DNA of 64,000 nt from Myxococcales bacterium (lineage in GTDB: Bacteria; Myxococcota_A; UBA9042). This document shows, piece by piece, positions 18,917 through 27,512 of this stretch. Where the stretch lies: the NCBI GenBank assembly GCA_009692425.1, contig SHZF01000005.1, positions 81,621 through 145,620 on the forward strand, written 5' to 3'. Numbering within the stretch: the stretch's first letter is position 1; every line of letters starts with the position of its first letter. Made by a program: the position numbers and the translations under genes. The notes beneath the pieces were generated by a model. That model was given only the letters and a program-made list of their open reading frames with translations. It was not told where the DNA came from and did not search any database.

Positions 18917-20728
18917 TCACAGGTCGAAGGCGAAGCCGAAGTGGATCAGGTCATCGGACAAGTCGATGCTCTTCGCGCTGCCGAAGTCGGTCAGCGACAG
19001 CCGCTGCCACTGCAGGAACAGGTAGCTGTGGTTCACGCCCATCTCGATGTCGAAGCCGCGTGCCGCCTGGGGCTCGAACACGTCGAGCAGCAGGCGCAGC
19101 CCGGCCGTGGCGTGCAGACCGCCCGTCATCCCTTCGGCGCGGCGCGAGGTGCCATCGGGGCGTGCAAAAGTCGCGACGTTGCCTAGGCCGTTCTCGACCC
19201 ACCACACCGCCGCGCCGACCCCGAGGCGCGCGTACGGGATGAGGAACAATCGGTACCTTTCCGCCAACGTATCGAAGCGCCACACGAGATCGAGGGTGAC
19301 GGGCACCACGTGCAGCGAAGTCTTGTCGTCGGTCGTGCCGCCCGCGAGCGCGCGCGCCTTGCCTTCCTGGTCCCACAATCCCGCCGCAACGCCCAGGCCC
19401 AGTTCGCCCAGCACCCCGTGCGCGACCCGCCAGTCGAGTGCCAGCGACACCTGCCAGTCCGACGACTTCAGCACATCGGCAAAGGGCGTCTTGCCGGTGC
19501 CGTTGCCGCCCGCAGTCTTGCCGAATTCCCGGTCGATCTGTGGCAGGTACTTGGCCACGCGCAGGTCGAGGCTCATCGTCTGCGGTGATGCCGCACGGGC
19601 CGTGCTGGGCGCACCCACGCTGCCCACGCCGAGAACGGCGCAGGCGACCAAAGACACGCCTGCGCGCAGCCCCCATGCCGGACGCCGCCTGCGCACCAGC
19701 AGCGCGAGCGCCACGGCGACCAGCAGCGCCACCAGCACGCTCGCGGGCCCCGGCGTCCGCCCGGCGGAACAGATCGCGTAGCCGCCCTCCTCGCTGCCGC
19801 CACTGGCTTGGTAGTACTGCCAGAAGTCCTGCGTTGCACGCGGTTCGGCCGTCTTCAGCGGGGCGCCGGCCGATTCGTTCTCGTCGTCGTCGACCGCCGT
19901 CACGCTGACGAAGTAGGTCTGGCCGTTCTTGAGGCCCGTGATCTGGTACGACGTCGTCGTCAGCGTCGCCGACCGGCCGGGCACGGCGCCGAGATCGTTC
20001 GGTGAGAAGACCTTGGCGGACCAGTAGACCCGCGCGCCCTTGATTTTCGTCTTGTCGGCGAACGACCACGTGACGTGCAAGTTGCTCTCGCCGCCCGCGA
20101 GCGTCGCCAGGGTCGGCGTGGCCGGCACGCTGAGTTGGATCGCGACGTCAAGCGTGACGCCGTTGACCTGGCTGGCGGCGCCGCTCGATGCCCGGTCGTC
20201 GCTGACCACGAAGTAGATTTTCGCGGTCGCCGACGCGCCCGACCGGCAGTCGGTCCCCGTGATCAGGTCGGCCAGGTCGACCGTGGTCGAGACCGGCGGG
20301 CTTGCGTACGTCACCTTCTCAGCGACGAGCTTGCATGCGCCGTCTTTCGAACTCTCCGACAGGTTGCCCGTCTCGCAAGTCTTGCCCGCCGGCGCGACTT
20401 TGACGCTGTACTGCGGCGTCGCCACGGTGAGGTCCCGATCCGTCCAGGTCCATGACACTGCGACCTTGGCGGGCGGGTTCTTGCGATACAGTTCGCAGTC
20501 GGCCACGTTGATCACGTGCTTGACGGCCGGGCTGACGAGGCCCACGCCCAGCCCGAGTCGCTCGTTCGGCTTGACGGCGCTGCCCGTCGCCGCCTGAATG
20601 CTGTTGACCTGCACCACCAGTGCTGCCCCCGGCGTGGGCACGGCAAGGACTGCGAGCGCCGCGAACGGTGTCACCCGCCAGTTGGTGCGCGGGGTCCGCC
20701 CGGGTCGCTGAGTTGCCGTTGCCGTCAT
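18917..20728 (-). CDS. Fibronectin-III protein with internal MYXO-CTERM-like anchor fused to an outer-membrane beta-barrel
   Basis: The frame is continuous for 603 residues and reads as two proteins joined. The first half has a signal peptide, a Cys-containing extracellular region, and a fibronectin-III-like domain (LHVTWSFADKTKIKGARVYW ... ITGLKNGQTYFVSVTAVD). It ends in a Cys, a Gly/Pro turn, a hydrophobic helix (SVLVALLVAVALALLV) and RRRR, the layout of a MYXO-CTERM anchor. Directly after comes a second signal-like segment (LVACAVLGVGSVGA...ARA) and a barrel with alternating strands ending DDLIHFGFAFDL. From memory, adjacent Myxococcus genes MXAN_2561 and MXAN_2562 encode just these two proteins separately. 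AGGAGAGG precedes the ATG at 20728. A sequencing frameshift or missed stop joining two genes is the main alternative. Confidence 0.8.
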   Translation of the reverse strand: MTATATQRPGRTPRTNWRVTPFAALAVLAVPTPGAALVVQVNSIQAATGSAVKPNERLGLGVGLVSPAVKHVINVADCELYRKNPPAKVAVSWTWTDRDLTVATPQYSVKVAPAGKTCETGNLSESSKDGACKLVAEKVTYASPPVSTTVDLADLITGTDCRSGASATAKIYFVVSDDRASSGAASQVNGVTLDVAIQLSVPATPTLATLAGGESNLHVTWSFADKTKIKGARVYWSAKVFSPNDLGAVPGRSATLTTTSYQITGLKNGQTYFVSVTAVDDDENESAGAPLKTAEPRATQDFWQYYQASGGSEEGGYAICSAGRTPGPASVLVALLVAVALALLVRRRRPAWGLRAGVSLVACAVLGVGSVGAPSTARAASPQTMSLDLRVAKYLPQIDREFGKTAGGNGTGKTPFADVLKSSDWQVSLALDWRVAHGVLGELGLGVAAGLWDQEGKARALAGGTTDDKTSLHVVPVTLDLVWRFDTLAERYRLFLIPYARLGVGAAVWWVENGLGNVATFARPDGTSRRAEGMTGGLHATAGLRLLLDVFEPQAARGFDIEMGVNHSYLFLQWQRLSLTDFGSAKSIDLSDDLIHFGFAFDL

Positions 20729-20942
20729 CGTGTCCTCTCCTGGCGGGTCGCAGGTCCTCGCCGTCAACCCGCGCTCACCCCCAGCCATTTCCATGCACGC
20801 GGCGTGCCAAGCGGAGCGCGCGACAACTCGTTCAGAGTACATCACAACGACGTCACGGCGCTGCGGCGTGCGTGTCGGCGCGGCACGCGATTCTGGCCAC
20901 CACCGTACACCGCGTGCCATTTTGGCAAGGCGGCGGTTCCCG

Positions 20943-22013
20943 TCACGCTTGGATAGGGGTTGCCGCCATGGCGGTCGCGCCGCCTGCGCCGTGGACCAGG
21001 CCGCGATCGACGGCGAGTTGGGCGATCTGGACGGCATTCGTCGCCGCGCCTTTGCGCAGGTTGTCCGCCACGATCCACAGGCACAGGCCGTGCGGCACGC
21101 TCGGGTCGCGGCGGATGCGGCCGACGTACACCGGGTCCTGCTCGGCGGCGTCGATCGGCATCGGGTAGCGCTTCTTGGCGGGCTCGTCGATCACCACGAG
21201 GCCTGGCGCGGCGGCGAGCAGATCGCGCGCCTGGTCGGCCGTCAACGCCCGCTCGAATTCGATGGCGACGGACTCGCTGTGCGCGGCAAAAACCGGGACC
21301 CGTACCGCGGTCGGCGCCACACGCAGTTCGGGCAGGCCGAGAATCTTGCGGCTCTCATGCACCAGCTTCCACTCTTCTTCGGTGTAGCCCAGTTCCGCGA
21401 ATTCGCCGATGTGCGGAATACAGTTGAATGCAATTCGCGCGTTGTGGACGTGCACGTCGAAGGGCTTGCCGTTGAACAGTGCGATGGTCTGGTTCGACAG
21501 TTCGTCCATCCCCTTCTTGCCGGCGCCGGAAACCGACTGGTAGGTGGAAACCACCACGCGCACCAGACTGGCCGCGTCGTGGAGCGGCTTGAGCACGACG
21601 ACCAACTGGATCGTGGAGCAATTCGGGTTCGCCACGATGCCCGAGTGGGCGTCGAGAGCGTCGGGATTGACTTCGGGCACCACCAGCGGCACGCCCGCCT
21701 TCATCCGGAAGGCCGACGAGTTGTCGATGCACAGGCAGCCGCGCCGCGCCGCTTCGGGCAGCAGTTCGCGCGACACCTTGGCGCCCGCCGACGCGAGCAC
21801 GATGTCGATGCCATCGAAGGCGGCGGGCTCCGCGGCGCGCACCTTGAGCAGCCGCTTGCCCCACTCCACTTCCTCGCCAACCGAGCGTGGCGAAGCCAAG
21901 GCGACGACCTCGGATGCGGGGAAACGCCGCTCGTCCATCACCTTGAGCATCTCGCGCCCCACGGCGCCCGTTGCACCGAGGACGGCGACGCGGTAGGAGC
22001 GGGGATTCGACAT
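20943..22013 (-). CDS. asd: Aspartate-semialdehyde dehydrogenase
   Basis: This 356-residue NADPH-dependent enzyme makes aspartate semialdehyde for lysine, diaminopimelate, methionine and threonine synthesis. The nucleotide loop GATGAVG lies at 13-19, the catalytic cysteine at C132 in ANPNCSTIQ, and the SVSGAGKKGMDEL and PVFAAHSESV segments match the family, the latter containing the expected active-site histidine. The C-terminus reads VADNLRKGAATNAVQIA, the conserved NADP/substrate-loop region. It lies 80 bp downstream of nothing obvious on its own strand except the PP2C gene, which is transcribed in the same direction further right. The start is the only reasonable ATG. Confidence 0.96.
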   Translation of the reverse strand: MSNPRSYRVAVLGATGAVGREMLKVMDERRFPASEVVALASPRSVGEEVEWGKRLLKVRAAEPAAFDGIDIVLASAGAKVSRELLPEAARRGCLCIDNSSAFRMKAGVPLVVPEVNPDALDAHSGIVANPNCSTIQLVVVLKPLHDAASLVRVVVSTYQSVSGAGKKGMDELSNQTIALFNGKPFDVHVHNARIAFNCIPHIGEFAELGYTEEEWKLVHESRKILGLPELRVAPTAVRVPVFAAHSESVAIEFERALTADQARDLLAAAPGLVVIDEPAKKRYPMPIDAAEQDPVYVGRIRRDPSVPHGLCLWIVADNLRKGAATNAVQIAQLAVDRGLVHGAGGATAMAATPIQA

Positions 22014-22094
22014 CAGGCTTTGGTCCGCGGCCTCGGGGGCCTCAGGTCTTGAGCCGCGGCCCGGGGGCCTTCACTGGCGAGCCGGGGCCTTCCA

Positions 22095-23201
22095 TCAGCG
22101 CGGGACGCCGACCAGGGGCGGGCGGCCGGGCGCGGGCCCAGGAGGTGGCGGCGGAATCGACACGGGCGCCGGTCCCGGAGGAGGACCCGCTGGCGGTGGG
22201 CCGGCCGGCCCAGCCATGACGGGCCGCGGCACTGGTTTGCACGGATCGTGCGTTCGCACCACAAGTGTCGTGATGTTGTCATGCCCGCCGCGGGCCTTGG
22301 CCAGATCGGCCAAGCGGTAGCACGCCGATTCGGCCGACGGGCTCTCCGCCATGACGACGCGGATCTCCTCGTCGCGCACGAGGTCGGTGAGCCCGTCCGA
22401 ACACAGCAGGACCTGATCGCCGAAGCGCATCGTGGCCGTCGTGATGTCGACCGTGACCTGATCCTGCAAGCCGAGGGCGCGCACGATCACGTTCTTGTAC
22501 GGGAACGACTCGACCTCATCGGGCTGCAGCAAGTTCATCTTGAGGTACTCGTTCAAGAGCGAGTGGTCCTCAGTCAGGCGAATCAGCTTGCCGCCACGCA
22601 CCATGTAGACGCGACTGTCGCCCACGTTCGCGACGAAGACCTTGCCACCTACGAACGCGACGGCCACGCACGTCGTGCCCATGTCGCGCAGCTGTTCATG
22701 CTGCTGGGCGAGCCGGTAGACGGACATGTTGGCGCTCTCGACCGCCTTGCGCAGCCGCAGGGAATGAAAGCTCGCATCCGGAGCAGTCCCCAGGCCGCCG
22801 GCGTCGCGCCACGCCTTGACCGAGCGCCGGTGCGCGGCACGGACCTTTTTCGTGATGTCGGCCGAGAGGTAGAAGGCACGCAGCGCTTCGATCGTAAATG
22901 CCGAAGCCACTTCGCCCGCCGAGTGGCCCCCCATGCCGTCGGCGACGACATACAAGCTCTCGTCGTCGAGCACCATCAGGGCGTCTTCGTTGCCCTCGCG
23001 CACGAGTCCGACGTCCGTGAGGCCATGGACCTCCAGGCGGAACCGGTGGCGGGTCGACGCACGCTTGGGTGGCGGAGGGGGAGGAGTGGAGTTGGCCCTG
23101 GCAGCCGGACTGGCTTTGGCAGCCGGACTGGCTTTGGCAGCCGGACTGGCTTTGGCAGCCAGACTGGCTTTCGGAGCCGGGTTTGCGGAGGGTCGAGGCA
23201 T
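22095..23201 (-). CDS. PP2C-family Ser/Thr protein phosphatase
   Basis: The 368-residue product has a low-complexity N-terminus made of repeated KASPAA units, then a complete PP2C domain from about residue 50: VREGNEDALM, VVADGMGGHSAGE, TTCVAVAFVGGKVFVANVGDSRVY, LLCSDGLTDLV and GGHDNITTLVV supply the metal-binding aspartates. The C-terminal 50 residues are Pro/Gly-rich. Cytosolic phosphatases of this type dephosphorylate Ser/Thr-kinase substrates, so it may counter Hanks-type kinases such as the one at 60.2 kb; that link is inference. No good ribosome-binding site precedes the ATG at 23201, and the N-terminal repeat may make the true start uncertain. Confidence 0.9.
   Translation of the reverse strand: MPRPSANPAPKASLAAKASPAAKASPAAKASPAARANSTPPPPPPKRASTRHRFRLEVHGLTDVGLVREGNEDALMVLDDESLYVVADGMGGHSAGEVASAFTIEALRAFYLSADITKKVRAAHRRSVKAWRDAGGLGTAPDASFHSLRLRKAVESANMSVYRLAQQHEQLRDMGTTCVAVAFVGGKVFVANVGDSRVYMVRGGKLIRLTEDHSLLNEYLKMNLLQPDEVESFPYKNVIVRALGLQDQVTVDITTATMRFGDQVLLCSDGLTDLVRDEEIRVVMAESPSAESACYRLADLAKARGGHDNITTLVVRTHDPCKPVPRPVMAGPAGPPPAGPPPGPAPVSIPPPPPGPAPGRPPLVGVPR
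23101..23172 (-). repeat. Four tandem 18-bp units inside the PP2C gene
   Basis: Four consecutive 18-bp units, three of them identical and the last with two changes, encode the KASPAA repeats at the N-terminus of the PP2C phosphatase. The period is a multiple of three, so copy-number change would keep the frame. Confidence 0.9.
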
Positions 23202-23308
23202 GAGGAAAAAGCCCGGCGCGGGGACGCTCCGTAGAGTCCGAGCGACCCTACAGTGGGCCTCGCGTGCTGTCAAACGAACGCGCCTCACGGCCCCGCGGCC
23301 CGCGGCGA

Positions 23309-24676
23309 TCAGGGGCGCAGGCGATCCATCAAGCGCGGGAAAGCTGCGGTCTCGCGCACATGCGGCAGGCCGCACACCCACGCGACCGTCCGCTCGAGGC
23401 CGAGCCCGAAGCCCGCGTGCGGCACCGACCCGTACTTGCGCAGGTCGAGGTACCAGTCAAACGCCGATTCGGGCAGGCCGTGGTGGCGGATCGCGTTCTG
23501 CAGCGTGTCGTGGTCGTCTTCGCGTTGGCCCCCGCCGACGATTTCACCGTAGCCTTCGGGCGCCAGCACATCGACGCTCAAGCTCCGCTCGGCGTCGCCC
23601 GGGTCCCGCTTCATGTAGAACGCCTTGACGGCGGCGGGGTAGTGATGCACCAGAATCGGCGTCTCTTGGCGCTGTGTCAGCACGGTCTCGTCGTCGCCGC
23701 CCAGATCGTCGCCCGCCCCGATGTCGGAGCCGAGCGCCTGCAGTTGGGCGATTGCGTCGCGGTGGTGCATGCGCGGAAACGGCTTGCGTACCGCGGCCAA
23801 CGCCTCGCGCCGTGGCCGCAACTGCCGGTGCTCTTCGGCTTCGGAGCGGATGGAGTCGATCGTATCGAGTGCCGCGCCACAGTCGTGCAGCACGTCCGCA
23901 CAGATCGCGCACAAGAGGTCTTCGGCCAGTTCCATCGTGCCGTCGAGGTCGAGGTAGGCCTGCTCCGGCTCCACCATCCAGAACTCGGTCAGGTGGCGGC
24001 GCGTCTTCGACTTCTCGGCGCGGAACGTCGGCCCGAACGTGTACACACGGCCAAACGCCATGGCCGTCGCTTCGCTGTAGAGTTGGCCGGACTGGCTCAG
24101 GTACGCCTTCTGGCCGTGGTAGTCGGTCTCGAATAGCGTGGACGTGCCCTCGCACGCGTTCGGTGTGAAGATCGGCGTGTCGAGCAGCAGAAAGCCGCGG
24201 CCATCGAAGAAGTCCCGAATCGCCTTCACGATGCGGGCGCGCACCGTCAGGATCGCGTGCTGGCGGCGCGACCGCAGCCACAGGTGGCGATGGTCCATCA
24301 AAAACGCGGTGCCGTGCTCTTTCGGCGCGATGGGATAGTCGGGCTGGGCCGCCGCCACCACGACCAAGGTGTCGCAAGCGAGTTCGAAGCCGCTGGGCGC
24401 GCGCGCGTCGGCCTTCACGGTGCCGCCCACCAGCACGCTCGATTCCTGCGGCAGGGTTTCTGCGGCCGCAAAGGTCGCGTCGTCGACGTCGCCTTTGAAC
24501 ATCACCGCCTGGATCAGACCAGAGCCGTCGCGTACCTGCAGGAAATGCAGCTTTCCCTTCGAGCGCTTGCCGTACAGCCAGCCGCGAATCTGCACGCGCT
24601 GGCCGTCGAACGCGGCGATCTCAACGATGCGCGCCACCGGCAGACCCGGCAGAGCGAGAGGCAACACAGGTGACAT
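23309..24676 (-). CDS. asnS: Asparaginyl-tRNA synthetase
   Basis: This class IIb synthetase of 455 residues has an N-terminal OB-fold anticodon-binding domain ([24 protein letters not shown] as the strand pattern) and a catalytic domain with motif 2 [26 protein letters not shown] and motif 3 [15 protein letters not shown] (each listed here only as family landmarks). The TFRAE...RHL...FWMVEPE run and the absence of an aspartate-specific QSPQ loop favour AsnRS over AspRS. The ATG at 24676 has GGAG at suitable spacing and begins just before the homologous region, whereas the upstream in-frame ATG lies in a tandem-repeat region. Confidence 0.95.
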   Translation of the reverse strand: MSPVLPLALPGLPVARIVEIAAFDGQRVQIRGWLYGKRSKGKLHFLQVRDGSGLIQAVMFKGDVDDATFAAAETLPQESSVLVGGTVKADARAPSGFELACDTLVVVAAAQPDYPIAPKEHGTAFLMDHRHLWLRSRRQHAILTVRARIVKAIRDFFDGRGFLLLDTPIFTPNACEGTSTLFETDYHGQKAYLSQSGQLYSEATAMAFGRVYTFGPTFRAEKSKTRRHLTEFWMVEPEQAYLDLDGTMELAEDLLCAICADVLHDCGAALDTIDSIRSEAEEHRQLRPRREALAAVRKPFPRMHHRDAIAQLQALGSDIGAGDDLGGDDETVLTQRQETPILVHHYPAAVKAFYMKRDPGDAERSLSVDVLAPEGYGEIVGGGQREDDHDTLQNAIRHHGLPESAFDWYLDLRKYGSVPHAGFGLGLERTVAWVCGLPHVRETAAFPRLMDRLRP

Positions 24677-24748
24677 GCGCACTCCGGCAGGCGCCCGCTC
24701 GGGGCAGCCCTCCCACCGCGAAGCTGCGGCAAGGACCACACCGCAAAG

Positions 24749-24824
24749 CGACGGGAGAGTCCTCACCGCGAAGCCGACGGAGAGTCCTCACCGCGAAGCC
24801 GACGGAGAGTCCTCACCGCGAAGC
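24749..24824. repeat. Three tandem 25-26-bp repeats between asnS and the HU gene
   Basis: Two identical 25-bp units (24775-24799 and 24800-24824) follow a third with one inserted G (24749-24774). Each contains GAGAGTCCTCACCGCGAAGC. Partial copies ending CACCGCGAAGC and ACCGCAAAGC occur just to the left. The array occupies the leader/promoter side of asnS and the 3' side of the HU gene. No function can be read from the sequence. Confidence 0.9.
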
Positions 24825-24870
24825 CCGCGCGAGGCCGTCCGTTGCGCGAAGAAGCTCGCCTCGGCAGAAG

Positions 24871-25152
24871 CTACTTCTTGCCGTCGACGCGGTTCTTCAA
24901 CTCAAGGCCGACCTTGAAGAACGGCATCTTCTTCGGACCCACGGCGACCGCGTCGCCCGTCTTCGGGTTGCGCCCCGTGTAGGCCGGGTACTTGCGCACG
25001 GTGAAGTTGCCGAAGTTGCGGATTTCGATGCGATCTCCCTTCTTCATGGCGTCAACCATCTGCTCGAAGATCTGGTTGACCACAGACGCGGCCTTGTCCT
25101 TGGTCAAGTTGGACTTCTGGGCCACCGCTTCAATCAGGTCGGACTTCGTCAT
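24871..25152 (-). CDS. HU/IHF family DNA-binding protein
   Basis: This 93-residue basic protein matches HU/IHF throughout: MTKSDLIEAVAQK, two dimerisation helices, the beta-arm motif GRNPKTGDAVAV with the intercalating proline, and the C-terminal helix FFKVGLELKNRV. It would bend and compact DNA as a dimer. The ATG at 25152 is preceded by GAGG. The -35/-10 candidates upstream (TTGACG at 25262-25267, minus strand) have no good partner box. Myxococcota carry several HU paralogues, so the exact type (HU or IHF-beta-like) cannot be fixed from one copy. Confidence 0.95.
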   Translation of the reverse strand: MTKSDLIEAVAQKSNLTKDKAASVVNQIFEQMVDAMKKGDRIEIRNFGNFTVRKYPAYTGRNPKTGDAVAVGPKKMPFFKVGLELKNRVDGKK

Positions 25153-25316
25153 GACAAGGTACCTCGGGGATGGACGGGCGCTGCGCCCGGGCTGCGGATT
25201 CGGTACCAAGGGCGCACAAGCCATTGGAACGCGGCGGTTGGTACACCGGAACGACCCGTGGCGTCAATAGGCAAGTCAGCGTGGGAGCGCAACATTAAGC
25301 GACGGACCCGCCGGGC

Positions 25317-27512
25317 CTATTTGCAGAGCTTCGGCACCTGGGGGTACGCCGGGGTCACCAGGTTGCCCTTGGCATCTGCGCCCTTGCATGGCGTGATCTT
25401 GTTCGGATTCCAAGAGATGCGCGCGACGCACCACAGGTCGCCCGTCTTCATCGCCGGTCCGGTCTTGTCGAGATCGGCGACGGACTTGTGATCGAGGTAC
25501 ACGCGCACCCGCGGCGTCGACAATCCGTACTGGTTGTCCGAGGCGTAGTAGACGCCGACGAAGTACGCGAGCCCGGGCTCGGGTGCCTTGATGTTCAGGT
25601 TCTCTGGCCCCCAGCCGTCGTAGTCGTCGAGATCGAGGCGCGGATCGTCTTCTGGGTCGCTCAGGTCGCCCCACTTGGGCAGTTTGTTGAACCAGTAGGC
25701 GTCGTCGCACGGCGCGAACCACGGGTCGGGCTCGCCGTTCTTGTCAAAATCCGGTTGGCCGGCTGCCTTGATCGCGTTGGGGTGCGCGAGGTGCAGATCG
25801 ACATCGGACCCGGCCCAGGCGCCCGTCTTGTCCTTGCCGGTATCCGTCTTATTGGGGTCGGTGGGCGTGTCCCACGTCAGTTCGACGTGGATGAGATCGT
25901 CAGCGATCACGTTCAGTTCGAAGACGGCCGGCTTGCACGCCGAGACCTTCGAATCGTCGGTCACGTCGAGCGAGAACGTGTACTTTCCCGAAATATTCGG
26001 CTGGAACTTCACGACCTTCGCCTGCGCCGACGGCGCAAACGTCGAAAACGATCCCTGCGGCTGCGCGACCGACCACTTCCACGTGTCGATGACATGCCCC
26101 TGCGGCGCGCTCGAACAGGCGGCGTCGAGCGTCAGCGGGGTCTGCGGCACCACGTCCTTGCCCGCCAGTACCTTCTGGCCGTTCGCGTCGTTCTTCAGCG
26201 TCAGGCATGCGACCGGGCACGCGGCCTGCACGCCCTCGCCCGACAGCGCGATGTCCGTGGTGACCCCGGCATTCCACGGTACGACGATCTTGCCGGTCGC
26301 CTTGGTCCCCACCTGGCTCGGCGAGAACGTCACGTAGAACGTACACTTGGCTGTCGGTGGCAGCACCAGCGGCTTCTGCACGGTCGGCGCCGCGCCGCCG
26401 TCGGTGACGCAGCCGAACGGCTCCACCTGAAAGCCCGCGGTCGAGCCAGGCTCAAGGCCCAGCCCGGTCAGCGCGACGTCTTCGGTGCCGCACGACTCCA
26501 GCGAGGCCTGCAACTTCGCCTGGGATCCGACGGGCACGGCACCGAACTCGACCGACAGCGCCGAGGCCTTCAGGCACGGGCCCGTCGCGTTCGCCTTCAA
26601 CGGAACCTGCAGCGTGCCGATGCCGGCGTCGTTCGTCGTGATCCGCAAGGTTGCCACCAGCTTTTCCTGCTCCGCGATCGGCAACAGGCGCACGGTCATC
26701 TCCAGCGTTTCGTTGGCGGCCAGGGCGAGCTTCGGCGTACCGGCAAACGGCTTCGTCGGCGTCACGGTCGGGCCGCCCGCGACCTGGACCTCGACCGGCA
26801 TCGACGGCGCGACGATCTCGAGGGAATCGAACACGAGTTGGCCAGTGCCGGCGTTCGTACACTTGAACGGCGCCTCGGCTCCCTGGTTCTTGGCGACCTT
26901 GCCGAAGTCGACCGAGGCCGGGACGCACACAAGCTTCGGGCTGCCGATCTGAACCTTGAATTCCAGCGTGCGCGGCGCGTCCTTCCACAGCGGATCGCCC
27001 TCGACCGTCACGTCGAGGCGTGCCTTGCGGGGGGTCGCCGCCGTGCCGCGCGTGTACGTCACGGTCAGGGCCGTAGACGCCACGGAATCCTTGGGCTTGC
27101 ACGCCGCGTCGAGGCCTGCCGGCACCAGCACCGGCCACGTCGCTTCGGCGCACGGCTTGCCGCCGGGCCCCTTGCAGGTGAACTGCGGACCCGTGCTCAC
27201 GACCTTGCCGTCGGCGTCGGTTTCGACCAGCGCCACCGACTTTACCGTGAGTGGCCTGGCCGAGATCGGCGGCGCCGTATTCGACAGGACCAAAACGAAT
27301 TCCCGCACACTGCCCGTCGCCATCGGCGCGCCGTCGATGACCACGCTCGCGCTGGCCGCCGCCCCAGCCGGGTCGCGCACTTCGAGCTTTGCCGCCGTCT
27401 CGATGCGCGTCTTGCCGCTCGGGCAACCGGCGACGCTGCCGGTGCCGGGCTCTTCGGTCGTGCATGCGCTGGCGAACGCCACCGCAACGAGACAGCTACT
27501 GATCGCGTTCAC
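25317..27512 (-). CDS. ASH-domain surface lipoprotein with PKD-like and YfaP-like C-terminal domains (paralogue 3 of the left group)
   Basis: The 731-residue exported protein begins with a short signal peptide ending in the lipobox ASAC, followed by acidic and Gly/Ser residues. Two or three Ig-like ASH/'choice-of-anchor D' domains show the pattern VDFGKV...F...N.GTGQLVFDSLEI and VEFGAVPVG. A PKD-like domain follows (PQTPLTLDAACSS ... WKWSVAQPQGSF ... FQPNISGKYTFSLDV), then a C-terminal module with GSDVDLHLAHP, DPWF, LDLDDYDGWGPENLNIK and RVRVYLDH. That module resembles YfaP/DUF2135 proteins. The GTG start overlaps the upstream stop (GTGA), so it is translationally coupled to the preceding lipoprotein. 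Function is unknown; surface display is inferred. Confidence 0.9.
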   Translation of the reverse strand: MNAISSCLVAVAFASACTTEEPGTGSVAGCPSGKTRIETAAKLEVRDPAGAAASASVVIDGAPMATGSVREFVLVLSNTAPPISARPLTVKSVALVETDADGKVVSTGPQFTCKGPGGKPCAEATWPVLVPAGLDAACKPKDSVASTALTVTYTRGTAATPRKARLDVTVEGDPLWKDAPRTLEFKVQIGSPKLVCVPASVDFGKVAKNQGAEAPFKCTNAGTGQLVFDSLEIVAPSMPVEVQVAGGPTVTPTKPFAGTPKLALAANETLEMTVRLLPIAEQEKLVATLRITTNDAGIGTLQVPLKANATGPCLKASALSVEFGAVPVGSQAKLQASLESCGTEDVALTGLGLEPGSTAGFQVEPFGCVTDGGAAPTVQKPLVLPPTAKCTFYVTFSPSQVGTKATGKIVVPWNAGVTTDIALSGEGVQAACPVACLTLKNDANGQKVLAGKDVVPQTPLTLDAACSSAPQGHVIDTWKWSVAQPQGSFSTFAPSAQAKVVKFQPNISGKYTFSLDVTDDSKVSACKPAVFELNVIADDLIHVELTWDTPTDPNKTDTGKDKTGAWAGSDVDLHLAHPNAIKAAGQPDFDKNGEPDPWFAPCDDAYWFNKLPKWGDLSDPEDDPRLDLDDYDGWGPENLNIKAPEPGLAYFVGVYYASDNQYGLSTPRVRVYLDHKSVADLDKTGPAMKTGDLWCVARISWNPNKITPCKGADAKGNLVTPAYPQVPKLCK

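Noticed and set aside
24749..24824. Possible CRISPR array at the 25-bp repeats.
   Set aside because: The repeats are directly adjacent without spacers, and no cas genes are present.
25262..25267. TTGACG as -35 box for the HU gene.
   Set aside because: The best -10 at acceptable spacing (TACCAA at 18 bp) is poor, so no promoter is called.
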